A stretch of 64,000 bases of DNA from Pelagomonas calceolata (lineage: Eukaryota > Sar > Pelagophyceae > Pelagomonadales > Pelagomonadaceae), in contig CAKKNE010000001.1 in NCBI GenBank assembly GCA_918797485.1, forward strand, positions 2,852,001-2,916,000, read 5' to 3'. Both the position numbers and the translations under genes were made by a program. The notes below the pieces were generated by a model. It saw only the letters and a program-made list of their open reading frames with translations, searched no databases and was not told where the DNA came from. This document shows, piece after piece, positions 25,548-35,743 of the stretch (its first letter is position 1; each line of letters opens with the position of its first letter).

Positions 25548-28500
25548 TCATCTAATCCATCTTTTGATGTAAGATGGATCGAGCTGTTCGTCTATTGCCT
25601 GTGCAACTAGCGAATAGGCATCACGCAAGGTATTGTAGTCACTCTTGCAGAATACAAAACAATGACAAGAACGACTGCTGCAAACGATGCGAATCTTTAA
25701 CCTGACCCGCTTTTCAGTGGGCGTGAGTATCATAGCATCACCAAAAAATGTCTGGGGACCGTACATTTCGTCAGAAATCGTGTCCGTGGCACACTTGCTT
25801 GCGCAAGTTGTGTACAGCACATTTACTGAACCTTTCACTATGAAATGAAGCTCGCGTGCAGAGATTCGGGCAGAGTTGATAATTTGGCCGCTAGAGTAAC
25901 TAGCCGGTCTTAGACTTCTGAGAATAATAGCCACGGCCCCCATGTACTTTTTTTCAATTGTTGAGAATAAAGGTAAATAAGGAAGTACGGCACGATGGAC
26001 ATAAACTGTAGACACAGTTTGCATGTGAGGAGGAAATAAATCCACTATTCTTCTCTCATCAAATACGCCGCTAATCAGAAGAAAGTGATGGTGATTGCGA
26101 CGTACACGAAGGAGGAGCTCCGAAGTTGGAGAGATGGAATGGATTTCACAGAGAAAATCAGAAAGATAGCTTTTTTCTGCCTGCAATTGCCTCTTTGCCT
26201 GATCAAGATTCGTCACTATACTAACAAGTATCCCAATGACATACGCAAAAATCATGGTACCTAAGACCTGGGAGACTATGGTGACGATGAGGCTGCTTGC
26301 ACTATTCAAGGAGGGTTTCTCATCTCCGTATCCGACTGTAGTCATCGTAGCAAAAGCCCAATACATCGTTGTCAAATATTGTGTGGGTCGCTTTTTGGAT
26401 TGACGCATTCTCCGGGAGGCCCGAAAGAAAATGCATGTCAGAGCATGCGCAACTGCGCCCATAACAATAAGGGGCTTGAGAAGCTTTAAGATGGAGGGAT
26501 TTATCCCAAGATTATCTTCAACATGCTCAGCGAGCTCTCCGAGCTTAAGCTTCTGCTGAATTTTGGCCAATCGCACAAGGCGCATTGCGCGGAACAACTT
26601 AATTGCCCTAAAACCTGCATTTCTTCTCTTAAATACACAGTTTGCCTAATGCCCAGTGCAATTATTATTTTGCAAACTTAATTCACGCTGCCACTTTTAC
26701 CAATTTATCAAAGGGGACTGTTGACACCAGGTCAATTGGCAACCAGCCCGAGGTGTACTTTCTTATAATAAGTTTCCGTGAGAATACTAATGTTTGACTC
26801 TTATCAAAGTATGCCGTTTGGAATGAAAGGATCATATCCAAACCAAAGCAAACGTCTATGCAGAGGTTCATGCCTACGGAAAACTCATAAATCACTATTT
26901 TTCAAGACACAGCAATGACCCATCCAAATATTTGTTGGCGGCGAGCAGGGTCGCTCTATGATTTCAAAACAAATTGTGTAGGTGATTGCAACTATAGAGT
27001 AAATGATGAAGAAACAAATCAGGGCGTCCCATGTCACTTTTGCTGGGAGTTCTGGGTGAATGATCCAGTGCTGGCAACAGAAATCAAGCGAAGATATCTC
27101 AAGGACTGCCGCATTGTTACTATTTGAACCAAAACCACGATGCGCATTCACATATCCTGAAGTTGCAACAAATGGAGACTCCTCATTTTTTTCAATATTC
27201 GCCCCTCCCATCATAGTAGAAGGTGATCCATTGAGTCGAGAACGACGATTACATATTTGCTTGTGAGCTTCAGAGGCAACCTGCATGAGGTCAGTGCGAA
27301 AGGGATCGTGGCCCGTTAACGCCCCAAGTAGGACTTCCTTCTTGATAGAATACAAAATTGCCTTGTGCTGCACATAAGCAGAAAACGGGTTGATTAATGT
27401 GAGCAATATGGCTACATCACCAAGAATCTGTCCCGCACTAAAGGTGCCACAACAAAAACCGACGGGAGATGGAATGCGTATATTATCTGAAGCATCTCCA
27501 GACAGCTCTCCAGACAGCGTTGTTAATCGAGTAAGATCATAATGACCAACAGAATTGACATCAAGTGCAGTCAATAGAATAGAAACAACACCGGAGCCAA
27601 TTACAAATAAATGGGTTCCAACTGAGCCCTCGAAAAAAAGAAACTCGCCGTCATTGGCATTGCATGGTAATAGATTTGGAGCAACTGCGACAATAAACTC
27701 ACAATGAGCTCCCTGGAAAAATGATGTGTTGTAAACCAACTGATTATAGCATGTATATACCAAGTCATTGGCCGTTGTTGCTGGAAGCACCTCTAGAATA
27801 TCTTGCATGTCGAAGATTCCGTCCGTCGTAAAAATGTTATTAAAGTGCCTTTTGATTTGAGCGGCGAGTACTGGGGGATACTGTCGGTCATATAGGTACT
27901 CTTCGACTGCGTCCATCTTCTCATTGTGAGTCTTTGATGAGAGATCAAGATTTTCCAGGATTGAGGTAACACCACCAATGATGTAACCAAAGCATGCGCC
28001 GCCCACAATCATTGCAAACATCGCGACGAGTCTTTCCGTGTTGTTTACAATCGCGATGTCTCCATAACCCACCGTCGTCATTGTTGTAAAGGCCCAGTAG
28101 AGTGCGACACGGTATTTGTAGCGAGTTGTTTTCAGGGGGAGAGAGTTTGCATTCACCCAGTGTCTCACGCGCTTTGGGTCCCCCCGCTGGTGTTGAAGAA
28201 CAACCAGCCAATACCAGACCTACACAAATAATTGCTGCCTTATTCACCTCACATACATAATTGCTGCGACACAATAGTGTACACAACAGAGCATATGGGC
28301 TATTACAAAAAGAGTGAGGAGCATACGAACTGCAGACACGAAACCGGGCTGAAAGAGGAGAGACGGCTCTTCCGTAGGATTATTCTTCTTGCTTCGGAGC
28401 CTCATGAGGCGAGTGAGTTTAAAAAGCTTGGACAATCGGATTACACGGACAAATTTAGTAATCTTAGTTAGAGTGGCCTTAATATTACAAAATCTTAGGA

Positions 28501-29075
28501 TGTATGGCAGCAGCGTAGAAATAAAGTCAACTGGAAAACCGTGCCACTGAATGAGATAATGCGCACCAATCTTCCATGGGTCTCCTACCAGAGCTCCTGT
28601 TGGGGTTTGATATGCAGTGAAGCACGAAAAAAACATATCTAGCAAAAAGCTTAGGTCAACCACAAAATCTATGCCAAATCTAATGCATGCTCGCCATGGC
28701 TTGTCTGATAGATGAAGGCCACCCAGGATGTGACAACTTGCCTCGGCATTGAACCCCATGGAATATGGCATTGTCATAGTGAGATAGACAACACAACAAC
28801 AAACAAATGCATCCCAGCAGATTTTACGCCGACCAGATGGATTTATAATTCCACGGGGCAAATTTTCAAGTTCTTCACACGCCGCTGCAGAGTGTGTAGA
28901 TCGGATTTTAGGTTCATTTAGGCTACCAACTTGTGCTACCAGATCACACCACGTCGCTGCGGACTGGTCGTGATATACTCTGATGGCGCCGTCCACTGCC
29001 GGCCCATTGACGGCCTAATTGTAAAATGAAATTAGACGAGTTAAAGCGATGGACCACCGAAGATTGCCGGAGCAT
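25548..29075 (-). CDS. two-repeat cyclic-nucleotide-type K+ channel
   Basis: Five exons (29075-29058, 29014-28253, 28219-26920, 26894-26701, 26645-25548) give a continuous 1,123-aa protein. It holds two complete channel repeats in tandem, each with six membrane helices, a pore and a cyclic-nucleotide-binding-like fold. Repeat 1: S1-S3 about residues 70-150, an S4 with regularly spaced Arg/Lys (FVRVIRLSKLFKLTRLMRLR), selectivity filter TTVGYGD near 310, then a C-linker and CNBD. Repeat 2: S1 near 680, S4 (RAIKLFRAMRLVRLAK) near 772, a second TTVGYGD near 863, then a weaker CNBD. K+ selectivity is inferred from GYGD. Family: CNG/HCN/KCNH superfamily. Introns are 43, 33, 25 and 55 nt; the 25-nt one (26895-26919) is unusually short. 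The start ATG at 29075 makes a six-codon first exon and is the least certain part. Confidence 0.88.
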
Positions 29076-29264
29076 TTGGAGTCCGAGTTGACCAATGCAC
29101 AAGGGACGAAGACACGTGAGCCAGGAATAGCGTTTCATCAGGATCCATCTGGGTGTTATATTGAACGTACGAGCTGTAGGAGCAACAGGGGAGACGATCT
29201 TGATTATATCCATAGATACAAAATATAGATACAGTATCGACCGATTGTCACCTAACGACGAATA
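29076..29264. promoter_or_regulatory. shared divergent promoter region, channel and CYB5D1
   Basis: Only about 190 bp separate the start codons of the minus-strand channel gene and the plus-strand CYB5D1 gene, so both must use this stretch for transcription start. It is relatively AT-rich. No individual motif is identified. Inference from gene arrangement. Confidence 0.5.
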
Positions 29265-30147
29265 ATGTCCCCCCAAATGCTCTTAACACAGCACGGTAGG
29301 AGGCGCCGATTTTACACACCGGAAGAGGTAAAAGCACACAACTCTGCCGACGATGCGTGGTTCTCTTTGTTTGACAAGGTGTTGGATCTAACCAAGCTTA
29401 TAGCAAAGAATACTGCTTTGGCAACCCCTCTAATAGACTGTGCTGGCAGTGACATATCCCATTGGTTTAATAGCAAATCACGGACAGTAAAAAGTTACTA
29501 CAGTCAAGTTAAAAAAGTAGCGCTTCCATATATTCCGATGGGGAGATTTATACATGTTAGTTTGTAAGAGAATTCATCTCTCCAACAGTGTCTTCGTCTT
29601 ATCGCCACACGTGGCTTGGGTGAACCCTGACATATAGGTGCCGCCTTCGGAACCGAGCTCAAAATGGTGTACTAGTGATTCGAATGGGCTCGAAGAAATT
29701 CCATGGTTGTTTGCTGTGATCTTTCAATCATGATTAAATTTTTTTTTTAGGTGGAGCGACACTCAGTACATAATTGGGAACATCTCTCGTAATGTTCGCA
29801 AGTTGAGGGTAGTGAATACTTTGACGCAACAGTCCGATGTCTTTGAGGTTTGTGGTGAAGAGACAATTAAAGAAATCCAAACTCGGCGCGGTCCAGTGTT
29901 CTCTGGCGTGACAAAATCCGTACACACACGCCGCAACAATAGCTACACGGAATACAATACCCATGCACAGTCTTATACATGGAAATATCTGAAAGATCGC
30001 ACTTTTGTTCCGATAGAAATGAGCAAAACATTGGAACAACTTGGCATTGTGGATGAGAGCAAAGTATTTGAGCATGCGGGAATTAATCAAGACCAGTACA
30101 TGCCCGTCGTGCACATTTATTTTAATGATGATTTGACAGATGACTAG
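29265..30147 (+). CDS. CYB5D1: cytochrome b5 domain-containing protein 1 (ciliary)
   Basis: Three exons: 29265-29555, a 29-nt microexon 29638-29666, and 29751-30147, with GT-AG introns of 82 and 84 nt, giving 238 aa. The N-terminal half is a cytochrome b5-like domain (RRRFYTPEEVKAHNSADDAW..., SDISHWFNSKSRTVK). The C-terminal half is the CYB5D1-specific ubiquitin-like segment (LRVVNTLTQQ..., QSYTWKYLKDR, ending VVHIYFNDDLTDD). The microexon supplies VPPSEPSSKW, at the place where the human protein reads VPPQLP. CYB5D1 is associated with cilia and radial spokes in Chlamydomonas and vertebrates. Only one His of the usual heme pair is obvious (SHW). It is divergent from the channel gene and shares its promoter space. 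Confidence 0.92.
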
Positions 30148-31161
30148 ATGTTACCCAGCGAGCAACTCAATTTGGGGCCTGCTTTCCCCAGTTCCATATT
30201 TTGGACCGAGTTGAATCAAGCTAGCTGACTCAACAACAACAATGACAACGACCTCAGGATTCCCCCAAAATTTTGCACACTCGCAAATTTGCCACCTGTG
30301 CGCTACAAGAGGGCATCCGCTAGGAGGCCACCGGCGTGACTTACCATCAGTCGAGAATGAGTCTTCGCGCCCAATTGATCGAGAGCCTCTGTATGCCATT
30401 GACGTGGCATTTTCCTCAAGGTTATCCTGATCACCGGGAGCCCGCACTCAAGTCCGCACTCAAACTCAAACCCGCACGTAAGACTTGTTTGATAGGGGCC
30501 GTTTCGGCTTAGCCACACACCGGAAATTCCCTTTGAGCCCTATATAGATATGGAATGTTAGGAAATAATTTTCAAGTTGCGTAATTATGGTTCAATTTAT
30601 ACGTCTCAGGGGCGATTTTTGGGTTGGGGCGGGTTTTATCTCGGACCATCGCACCGCGTCGCAGCTGCTTTCTCAGCGCGAGGCTGCCCGCATGGTAAAA
30701 AACTTTGTACAGCCCATTATTTTAGCACTGGCATACGGAACCTGCGCCTCAGCAAAAATTTCCTGCCATTCGGCTGGCCCGGGCGGCCCGGGCGCGTGCG
30801 GCCGGCCGCCGAAAGATCCGGCGAAGAAAGCGGCTGAAGCCGAGCAGAAAAGAAGAGATGCACACAAAAAAGCAACTATTGATTTTGATAAAGTCTATGA
30901 TGACAGAAAGCGATACTTGGACGCTGGTATCGGAGACGAGTTCGCGGGTTGGAGAGCTGACATAGAACGCCTGCCGGATCGTTTCGCTCGCCCATTTCAG
31001 TCACGTCCTAGAGGGGCAAGTAGGCCCGTTAGGCTCGGCTTGCCCGGCAGGTTTGGGGTTCGGACCGGGTGCCAGTTTCCGCAAGTGTGTCCGCCCCCTT
31101 GCAGATCAGCGACGTCCGGTGCCCCCGGTACTAACCTAGGCTACTTGACTGACCCACGCTA
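30148..31161. other. intergenic and composition boundary
   Basis: 30,522-30,605 is a second copy of the dispersed repeat at 6,757-6,830. Just to the right the GC content rises sharply. A plus-strand open frame (from an ATG at 30,692) begins MVKNFVQPIILALAYGTCAS, signal-peptide-like, followed by a charged segment (KKAAEAEQKRRDAHKKATID). It is unrecognised and runs antisense into RPL35, so it is not called a gene. Confidence 0.45.
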
Positions 31162-31533
31162 CTACGCCGCCAGGACGGCGTACTTTCGCTGCGGGAAGTT
31201 CTGCTCCCGCTTGCGCTGCTTCAGCGTCTTCCGGCCGCGCTCCGCGGGCGTGAGCGCGCGCCGCAGCGCGCGCGTCTGCTTGGGCCGCAGGTCCTTGGGC
31301 AGGAACTTCTTCCCGGCGTAGGCCTCACGAAGCTTTGCCTTCTGTGTCTGGTTGTACACCGTCAGCACGCGCGCGATGGACTTGCGCACGACGCCGATCT
31401 TGGCGAGCTTCGACGCCGCGCCGCCCGTCACCTTGGCGACGCGCAGCTGCGCGAGCTCATTCTTCAGCTCCTCGAGCGTCTTCAGCAGCTCGCTCTTGTT
31501 CTTGGTGCGCAGCTCGTGCGCCTTGATCTTCAT
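31162..31533 (-). CDS. RPL35: 60S ribosomal protein uL29 (L35)
   Basis: Intact 123-aa uL29 with the family text [56 protein letters not shown] and the C-terminal FPQRKYAV. It is a large-subunit protein located near the polypeptide exit tunnel. It is encoded in one exon; the first Met is accepted, though one residue present in most homologues (Ala after Met) is absent. It is the first gene on the GC-rich side of the composition boundary. The plus-strand open frames across it are shadows. Confidence 0.95.
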   Translation of the reverse strand: MKIKAHELRTKNKSELLKTLEELKNELAQLRVAKVTGGAASKLAKIGVVRKSIARVLTVYNQTQKAKLREAYAGKKFLPKDLRPKQTRALRRALTPAERGRKTLKQRKREQNFPQRKYAVLAA

Positions 31534-32400
31534 CGCGGCGTCGCGAATGCCCTCGCGGCCGGCGGCGGCCTGCGGATGGGGGGAGGGCGGGGGCGCGTCG
31601 GGGCGCAGGCGCTCGGATCGCGCGCTCGAAGCCCTCTCGCGAAGACCTTGGCGGGCGTCTGCGGCGGCGACGGCCTCTCACTCACGGTCGAGCGTGCCGG
31701 CTCCAGCACGCTCGACCGTGCCACAGCCGGCGACGACGGTCTCAAGCGCGAGCTCGCGCCGCCGGCGCCGGCCCCGGCTTTGAGCGCGCCGGCAAGAGAG
31801 CCGCCTCGCAGAGACATGGCTCAATGCGTCGTCGCACACAACCCGACGCCCGCGCTCGACCCGTGGTGGCCGGCTCGGCGGTTCGTGGCGCGCGCGGGCA
31901 CGCGCCGCCGCCCTCGGGTAAAGCTCTATATGGCTTTTTTTGTGCTCGCTTAAAACCGACGCGCAACCGCGGCGCAAGTCTCTCTCTCTCTCGACGCAGC
32001 GCGCACCTCAACCAGCCGCTCAATAAAGACGCCGCGTCAAACGCACGACAAAGGCGCCGAGCGGAAACACGGACAAGAGGCAACAATCGCCTCCTCGCCG
32101 AGCTTACTCTTAGAGTATAGGACTGGGGGGGGGGGGGCGGAGGCTAAAAAACCGCGCGTGCCAAAGCGTCTCCTCGGGAACAATGTTCCCCAAAGAGCAC
32201 GTTTTGCAACATCCAGTGGAAGAAAAAATGCTGTCAGGGACATCGCCAAGCTGCTTTACTATTTCATTCATGTGACTGGGATCAAATGATCTGAAATCTC
32301 CATCTCCAACTATTTGAAATCGATCTGCGGGCACGTATCGATCGTGGAGGATCGTGGTGACGCGGGCATGCTGGTGATTTTGGCACACTAAGACTTACAA
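31534..32400. other. GC-rich intergenic with small inverted repeat
   Basis: No gene supported. An inverted repeat lies at about 31,686-31,722: CGGTCGAGCGTGC is followed after seven bases by its complement GCACGCTCGACCG. A CT-rich tract is at about 31,978-31,995 and a G-run at 32,125-32,137. Confidence 0.45.
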
Positions 32401-32407
32401 CAATGCC

Positions 32408-33279
32408 GTGCCCCGTACCGTTAACGGTACGGGGCACACAGGCCCTAGTGAGTTTTGCGCCACTAGCATTTAAGCTGTTTTGCGCCGCTCGTCAGAACGC
32501 TGTTCTTCGCGCTCGTCCTTTTAGCCCTTGTAAAAACGTTTCTCTCGCTCCCCGCGTTCCGATGAGCACCTTTTCAAAACCATCCGAGCCCATGCTGCCG
32601 CGAAACTGCCACCGATCTCTGTGCAGAGCGCTCACACGCGCGCACGCCAGCCGCACTTCATTCCGTGGACCGCGCACGCACAGCGCATAGCATGAGGACG
32701 TGATCCGCACACGTGTGGGATGCATACAGCTGTAGCAGACGACGACAACGACCTATCGGTTTCCCTCCTGAGCTCCGGCTGGTACACCCTGCGCACCCAC
32801 TGCGACACGCTACACAAGTCGAAAAGAGCAGTCGTCGCCGTCTGCGCCCGATCTGCTGCCTCGTGGCGCCGCGCGCTGTCAAAGCTCGGCGCTGCGGCGG
32901 CGTCCGCGACGGAGCACGACGACGTCAAAACCGTCAAACCTGCGGTCGCTGCGGCATCGTGCGCCGTCGTCGCGCTGCCCCGCTGCAGCGGCGACGAAGG
33001 CGTGCGTAGCGGCGCTCGCGAGCGGTGCTCGCCTGATCCCCGAGAAGCCCGCGGCGTAGGAGGAGCTGCCGCGCCGCACCCGGCGGTGGTGCGTCCTCAA
33101 GAACTGGGCGCTTAAGCCGGGCGTACTTTGCGTCGGCGAGTTGTGGACGTTGGAAGCGGAACGTCCGCTTGGCGCTGCCGCCGCCGGCGCGCCGCGCCTT
33201 GTAAAATGCAAGTGCCCGTGGCCCGTCAGCGTTGTGAAAACTGTCCTCACCAATTCATCAGCAACGCAGCTCCGGACCG
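32408..33279 (+). repeat. palindrome-edged dispersed repeat, copy A (internally deleted)
   Basis: Starts with a perfect 30-bp palindrome (half site GTGCCCCGTACCGTT, 32408-32437). It continues with the common module (CACTAGCATTTAAGCTG..., GAGCACCTTTTCAAAACC) that is also present in copies B to E. It then follows copy D to about 33,165, jumps over several hundred bases of D, and ends in a fragment of the zinc-ribbon ORF (MQVPVARQRCENCPHQF at about 33,205-33,255). Within it 32,720-33,115 encodes LLSSGWYTLRTHCDTL, conserved between copies. No recombinase was recognised. Confidence 0.7.
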
Positions 33280-33578
33280 TGGAGCTGGGGCTGGAGCTGG
33301 AGCTTGGCCACAAATTTAGAAAGGATAAAATCAAAGAATTCCGACTGACTTGATGCTACGATCAATGTTGGATCGAGCGATGGATCGGGCGATGATGGCT
33401 CTCATTTCGACGTAGCTTAACATAGTAGTGCGGGTTTGTTATCCGGACATCGAGCTACCTCCCGCGCGCAACTGCTGACACACTACGCAGCTAATCCGCA
33501 GCGATACATAGCTTGCGCAGGAGTTCAGAAGCTTTGCGCACCTCTGCGCAACACCTGACACGAAGCGCGCAGGACACC

Positions 33579-33983
33579 ATGTCCACGCTAGAGACCATGT
33601 CGGAGAAACCAAGTGTTGATGTGACCTTTACGGAGCAAAGCTTGCACGTGCAGCTCACCCTGCATAAGGCTGGGACAGTATGGCTAGATTGCGTTGAACC
33701 GCAGAGCGCGGCGCACGGACGCGTCAATGTGGGCACATCGCTGGTTGCGGTCAACGGCGCACGGATGGGGAAGCTATTTGGCCGGCAGGCCTGGGTTACC
33801 TTCTGTGAGCGTATCAGAAATATGCAACGACCGATGACACTCACATTCTCCTACTACCCCATTTCTGACGTGTCCTCTAGTCCATACTCGTCAGTGGTTG
33901 ACGACGAGTCCACCTATCGCCAAACTCCCTCCTTTTGGGCTACGGACCATTCCCTTGCCCCTGTTAGTTCCTCATCCTCTTGA
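33579..33983 (+). CDS. small PDZ-like domain protein
   Basis: Open frame of 134 aa from the Met at 33,579 (the frame itself opens at 33,513; a third Met is at 33,597). The segment KAGTVWLDCVEPQSAAHGRV-NVGTSLVAVNG has the hydrophobic pattern of a PDZ domain with the usual G-x-L/I-x-x-V-N-G strand. A Ser/Thr/Tyr-rich tail follows (ending SSSS). No signal peptide. Function unknown; PDZ folds bind peptide C-termini. It sits between copy A of the dispersed repeat and a gene fragment. Identification rests on pattern only. Confidence 0.55.
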   Translation: MSTLETMSEKPSVDVTFTEQSLHVQLTLHKAGTVWLDCVEPQSAAHGRVNVGTSLVAVNGARMGKLFGRQAWVTFCERIRNMQRPMTLTFSYYPISDVSSSPYSSVVDDESTYRQTPSFWATDHSLAPVSSSSS

Positions 33984-34061
33984 TGTTATCCCCATCCTCT
34001 CCCTAGACCCGCGTGAAAAATAAAAAATAAGTAACTTTCTAACCGTTCTATCTTCTGTTAG

Positions 34062-34143
34062 GGCCAGCGCGGCCTTGAGCGACTTGTTCTTGCTGATGCT
34101 CGACATATTGGGGGTTTCGGCTGAGTGTGCCGCTGCTATATGG
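34062..34143 (-). pseudogene. fragment of the leader/Tudor-family gene at 44.8 kb
   Basis: About 80 bp match, in reverse orientation, the leader and first codons of the gene at 44,836 (bases about 44,795-44,880), including CCCCCAATATGTCGAGCATC at the start codon. The match stops in the coding region, so only a 5' fragment is present. It shows that this family has been copied piecemeal in the region. Confidence 0.7.
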
Positions 34144-34225
34144 TTGCGTTCGTAAGTTTTGGCGTAAGTAAAGGATGCATCTCGCGAATTTCCCCCAAAA
34201 CGGAACGTGGAGTGCTCCCAAACAA

Positions 34226-34425
34226 TTAACGGTACGGGTCACACCAGCCCTAGTGAGTTTTGCGCCACTAGCATTTAAGCTGTTTTGCGCCGCTCGTCAG
34301 AACGCTGTTCTTCGCCGCTCGCACTTTCCGCCCGCGTAAAAACGTTTCTCTCGCTCCCCGCGTTCCGATGAGCACCTTTTCAAAACCATCCGAGCCGATG
34401 CGGCCGCGAAACTGCCGCCGACACC
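34226..34425 (+). repeat. palindrome-edged dispersed repeat, copy B (end module only)
   Basis: Contains the right half of the palindrome (TTAACGGTACGGG) followed by the full about 190-bp module up to GAAACTGCCGCCGACAC. The left palindrome half is missing. It lies about 190 bp upstream of the Tudor-like gene starting at 34,612, so it may form part of its promoter. Confidence 0.7.
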
Positions 34426-34611
34426 CCGTGGGATGGGGTGGCGTCGTCGGGTGCACAGCCTCTCGCACGCGAGTTCCAGCTGCGCTCGTTAGTGCGCAGC
34501 AGCGACTGACTCTAGCGAACCACAGAGCGCCGCGCTGTCCGCCGCGCGCGCATTCTTCCTCTAAGGCGAGCCGCCGGAGCGAATCGCGAGCCGCCGGAGC
34601 GAATCGGCGCG

Positions 34612-35537
34612 ATGGCGTGCGTGAACTCGTGCGAGTCGTGCGAGATCATCGCCGTCGGCGCCGTGGTCACGGTGAGAGAGAGGCAAGGCACTGGCAGTGG
34701 CGGCGTCGGCGTAGCACTTGGCGGCGCCCTGTGAAAGTCAAATTGTGTGTGTGCTCGAACGCAAATTGCACGCCGCGCGCGTGGCCGCGTGATTTTGGCC
34801 GGCGCAGGTCCGCGCTGTCAACCACGATGGGACGCTTTGCGTCAAGTACACGCTCGGCGGCACAGCACGCGCAGTCGCGAGCGCTGACTGCAGGCCCGGG
34901 AACCACGCGGGCGAGCACTATGAGAATAAGCTGACCAAGTGGCGCAAGCGCGTCGACGGCTTCTTTGGTTGTGACGAGAAGGAGGAGGACGGGGCCTTCG
35001 CGGCGCGGGTTGCTGTGCTCCGGTTGGACGACCTCATCGACAAGAAGAGCCCCGAGCAGGTAGAGAGCCAGTGCAGAAATGTTCATGGTACGTTCAAACT
35101 GGAGTGGGACCGACAGGACATAATCAATCGACTCGCTCTCAATCTCAAAGAGGAGCCACGGCTTGTGACCGGCATAACTTCAGGTGGAGTACGTACTCGA
35201 CAAGATGCTCCACGTGCCGCGGCCACCGGTCCAGGTCGCTTTCCTCCAGGGTGCGATTCCGCTTCAGGCCGGCGCCTGCTTCGACAAGCTAATTGACTTG
35301 CTTCAGGGGCCCACCGGCGGCGGTGACGGTGGCGGTCTGGCCATCGCGACCACGTGCCAAGGCCGCGGCTGCGCAAAGAAAAAGGAGGCCGCCGCCTGGC
35401 GGACAACGGGATCGTCGTGGCTTGGTCGGCGCATCATCCTAGAGCCCGCGTGCATCGGCGCCAAATTCTTGCATCCTTGCGGGGCGCTTTCGAAGTGCAA
35501 CCCTCCGTCGAAAAAGGTGCCGAAGAAAATCATTTGA
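34612..35537 (+). CDS. Tudor-like domain protein, unknown
   Basis: Exon 1 (34,612-34,671) reads MACVNSCESCEIIAVGAVVT. A 136-nt intron (34,672-34,807, GTGAGA...GCGCAG) joins it in phase to exon 2 from 34,808, giving VGAVVT-VRAVNHDGTLCVKYTLGG, a compact Tudor/agenet-like beta-barrel pattern. Exon 2 continues with a charged helical region (HYENKLTKWRKRVDGFFGCD). A third segment 35,184-35,537 (VEYVLDKMLHVPRPPVQVAF...) follows an acceptor ending at 35,183; its donor is uncertain (AAT|GTTCAT near 35,080 keeps frame). Not recognised beyond the domain type. It may continue into the next open frame downstream. Confidence 0.5.
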
Positions 35538-35743
35538 TGGTACGCTCAGGCGGACGGCGAAATTCCGTCCATGGCAACGGTCGACGGCTACCGGCCGCCC
35601 GCTGAGACACGTTTGCGCATCGAGCAGCATGGACCCTACGTGCCAGACCGTGCGGACATCAAAGATACCTTCAAATTTCTTTGATAGGAGTCGCACCAAT
35701 CGTCGAGCATGTTGCCACTGCTCTCTCTCTCTCTCAGTCCCAA

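Noticed and set aside
1-30500. Contamination by another organism as the cause of the lower GC half
   Set aside because: Cannot be excluded by eye, but a dispersed repeat is shared across the boundary (6,757 and 30,522), intergenic motifs occur on both sides, and all genes are eukaryotic; left as a check under the boundary finding.
30587-31321. 244-codon plus-strand frame over RPL35
   Set aside because: The right part is antisense to a certain ribosomal protein gene; the left part has only a signal-peptide-like start.
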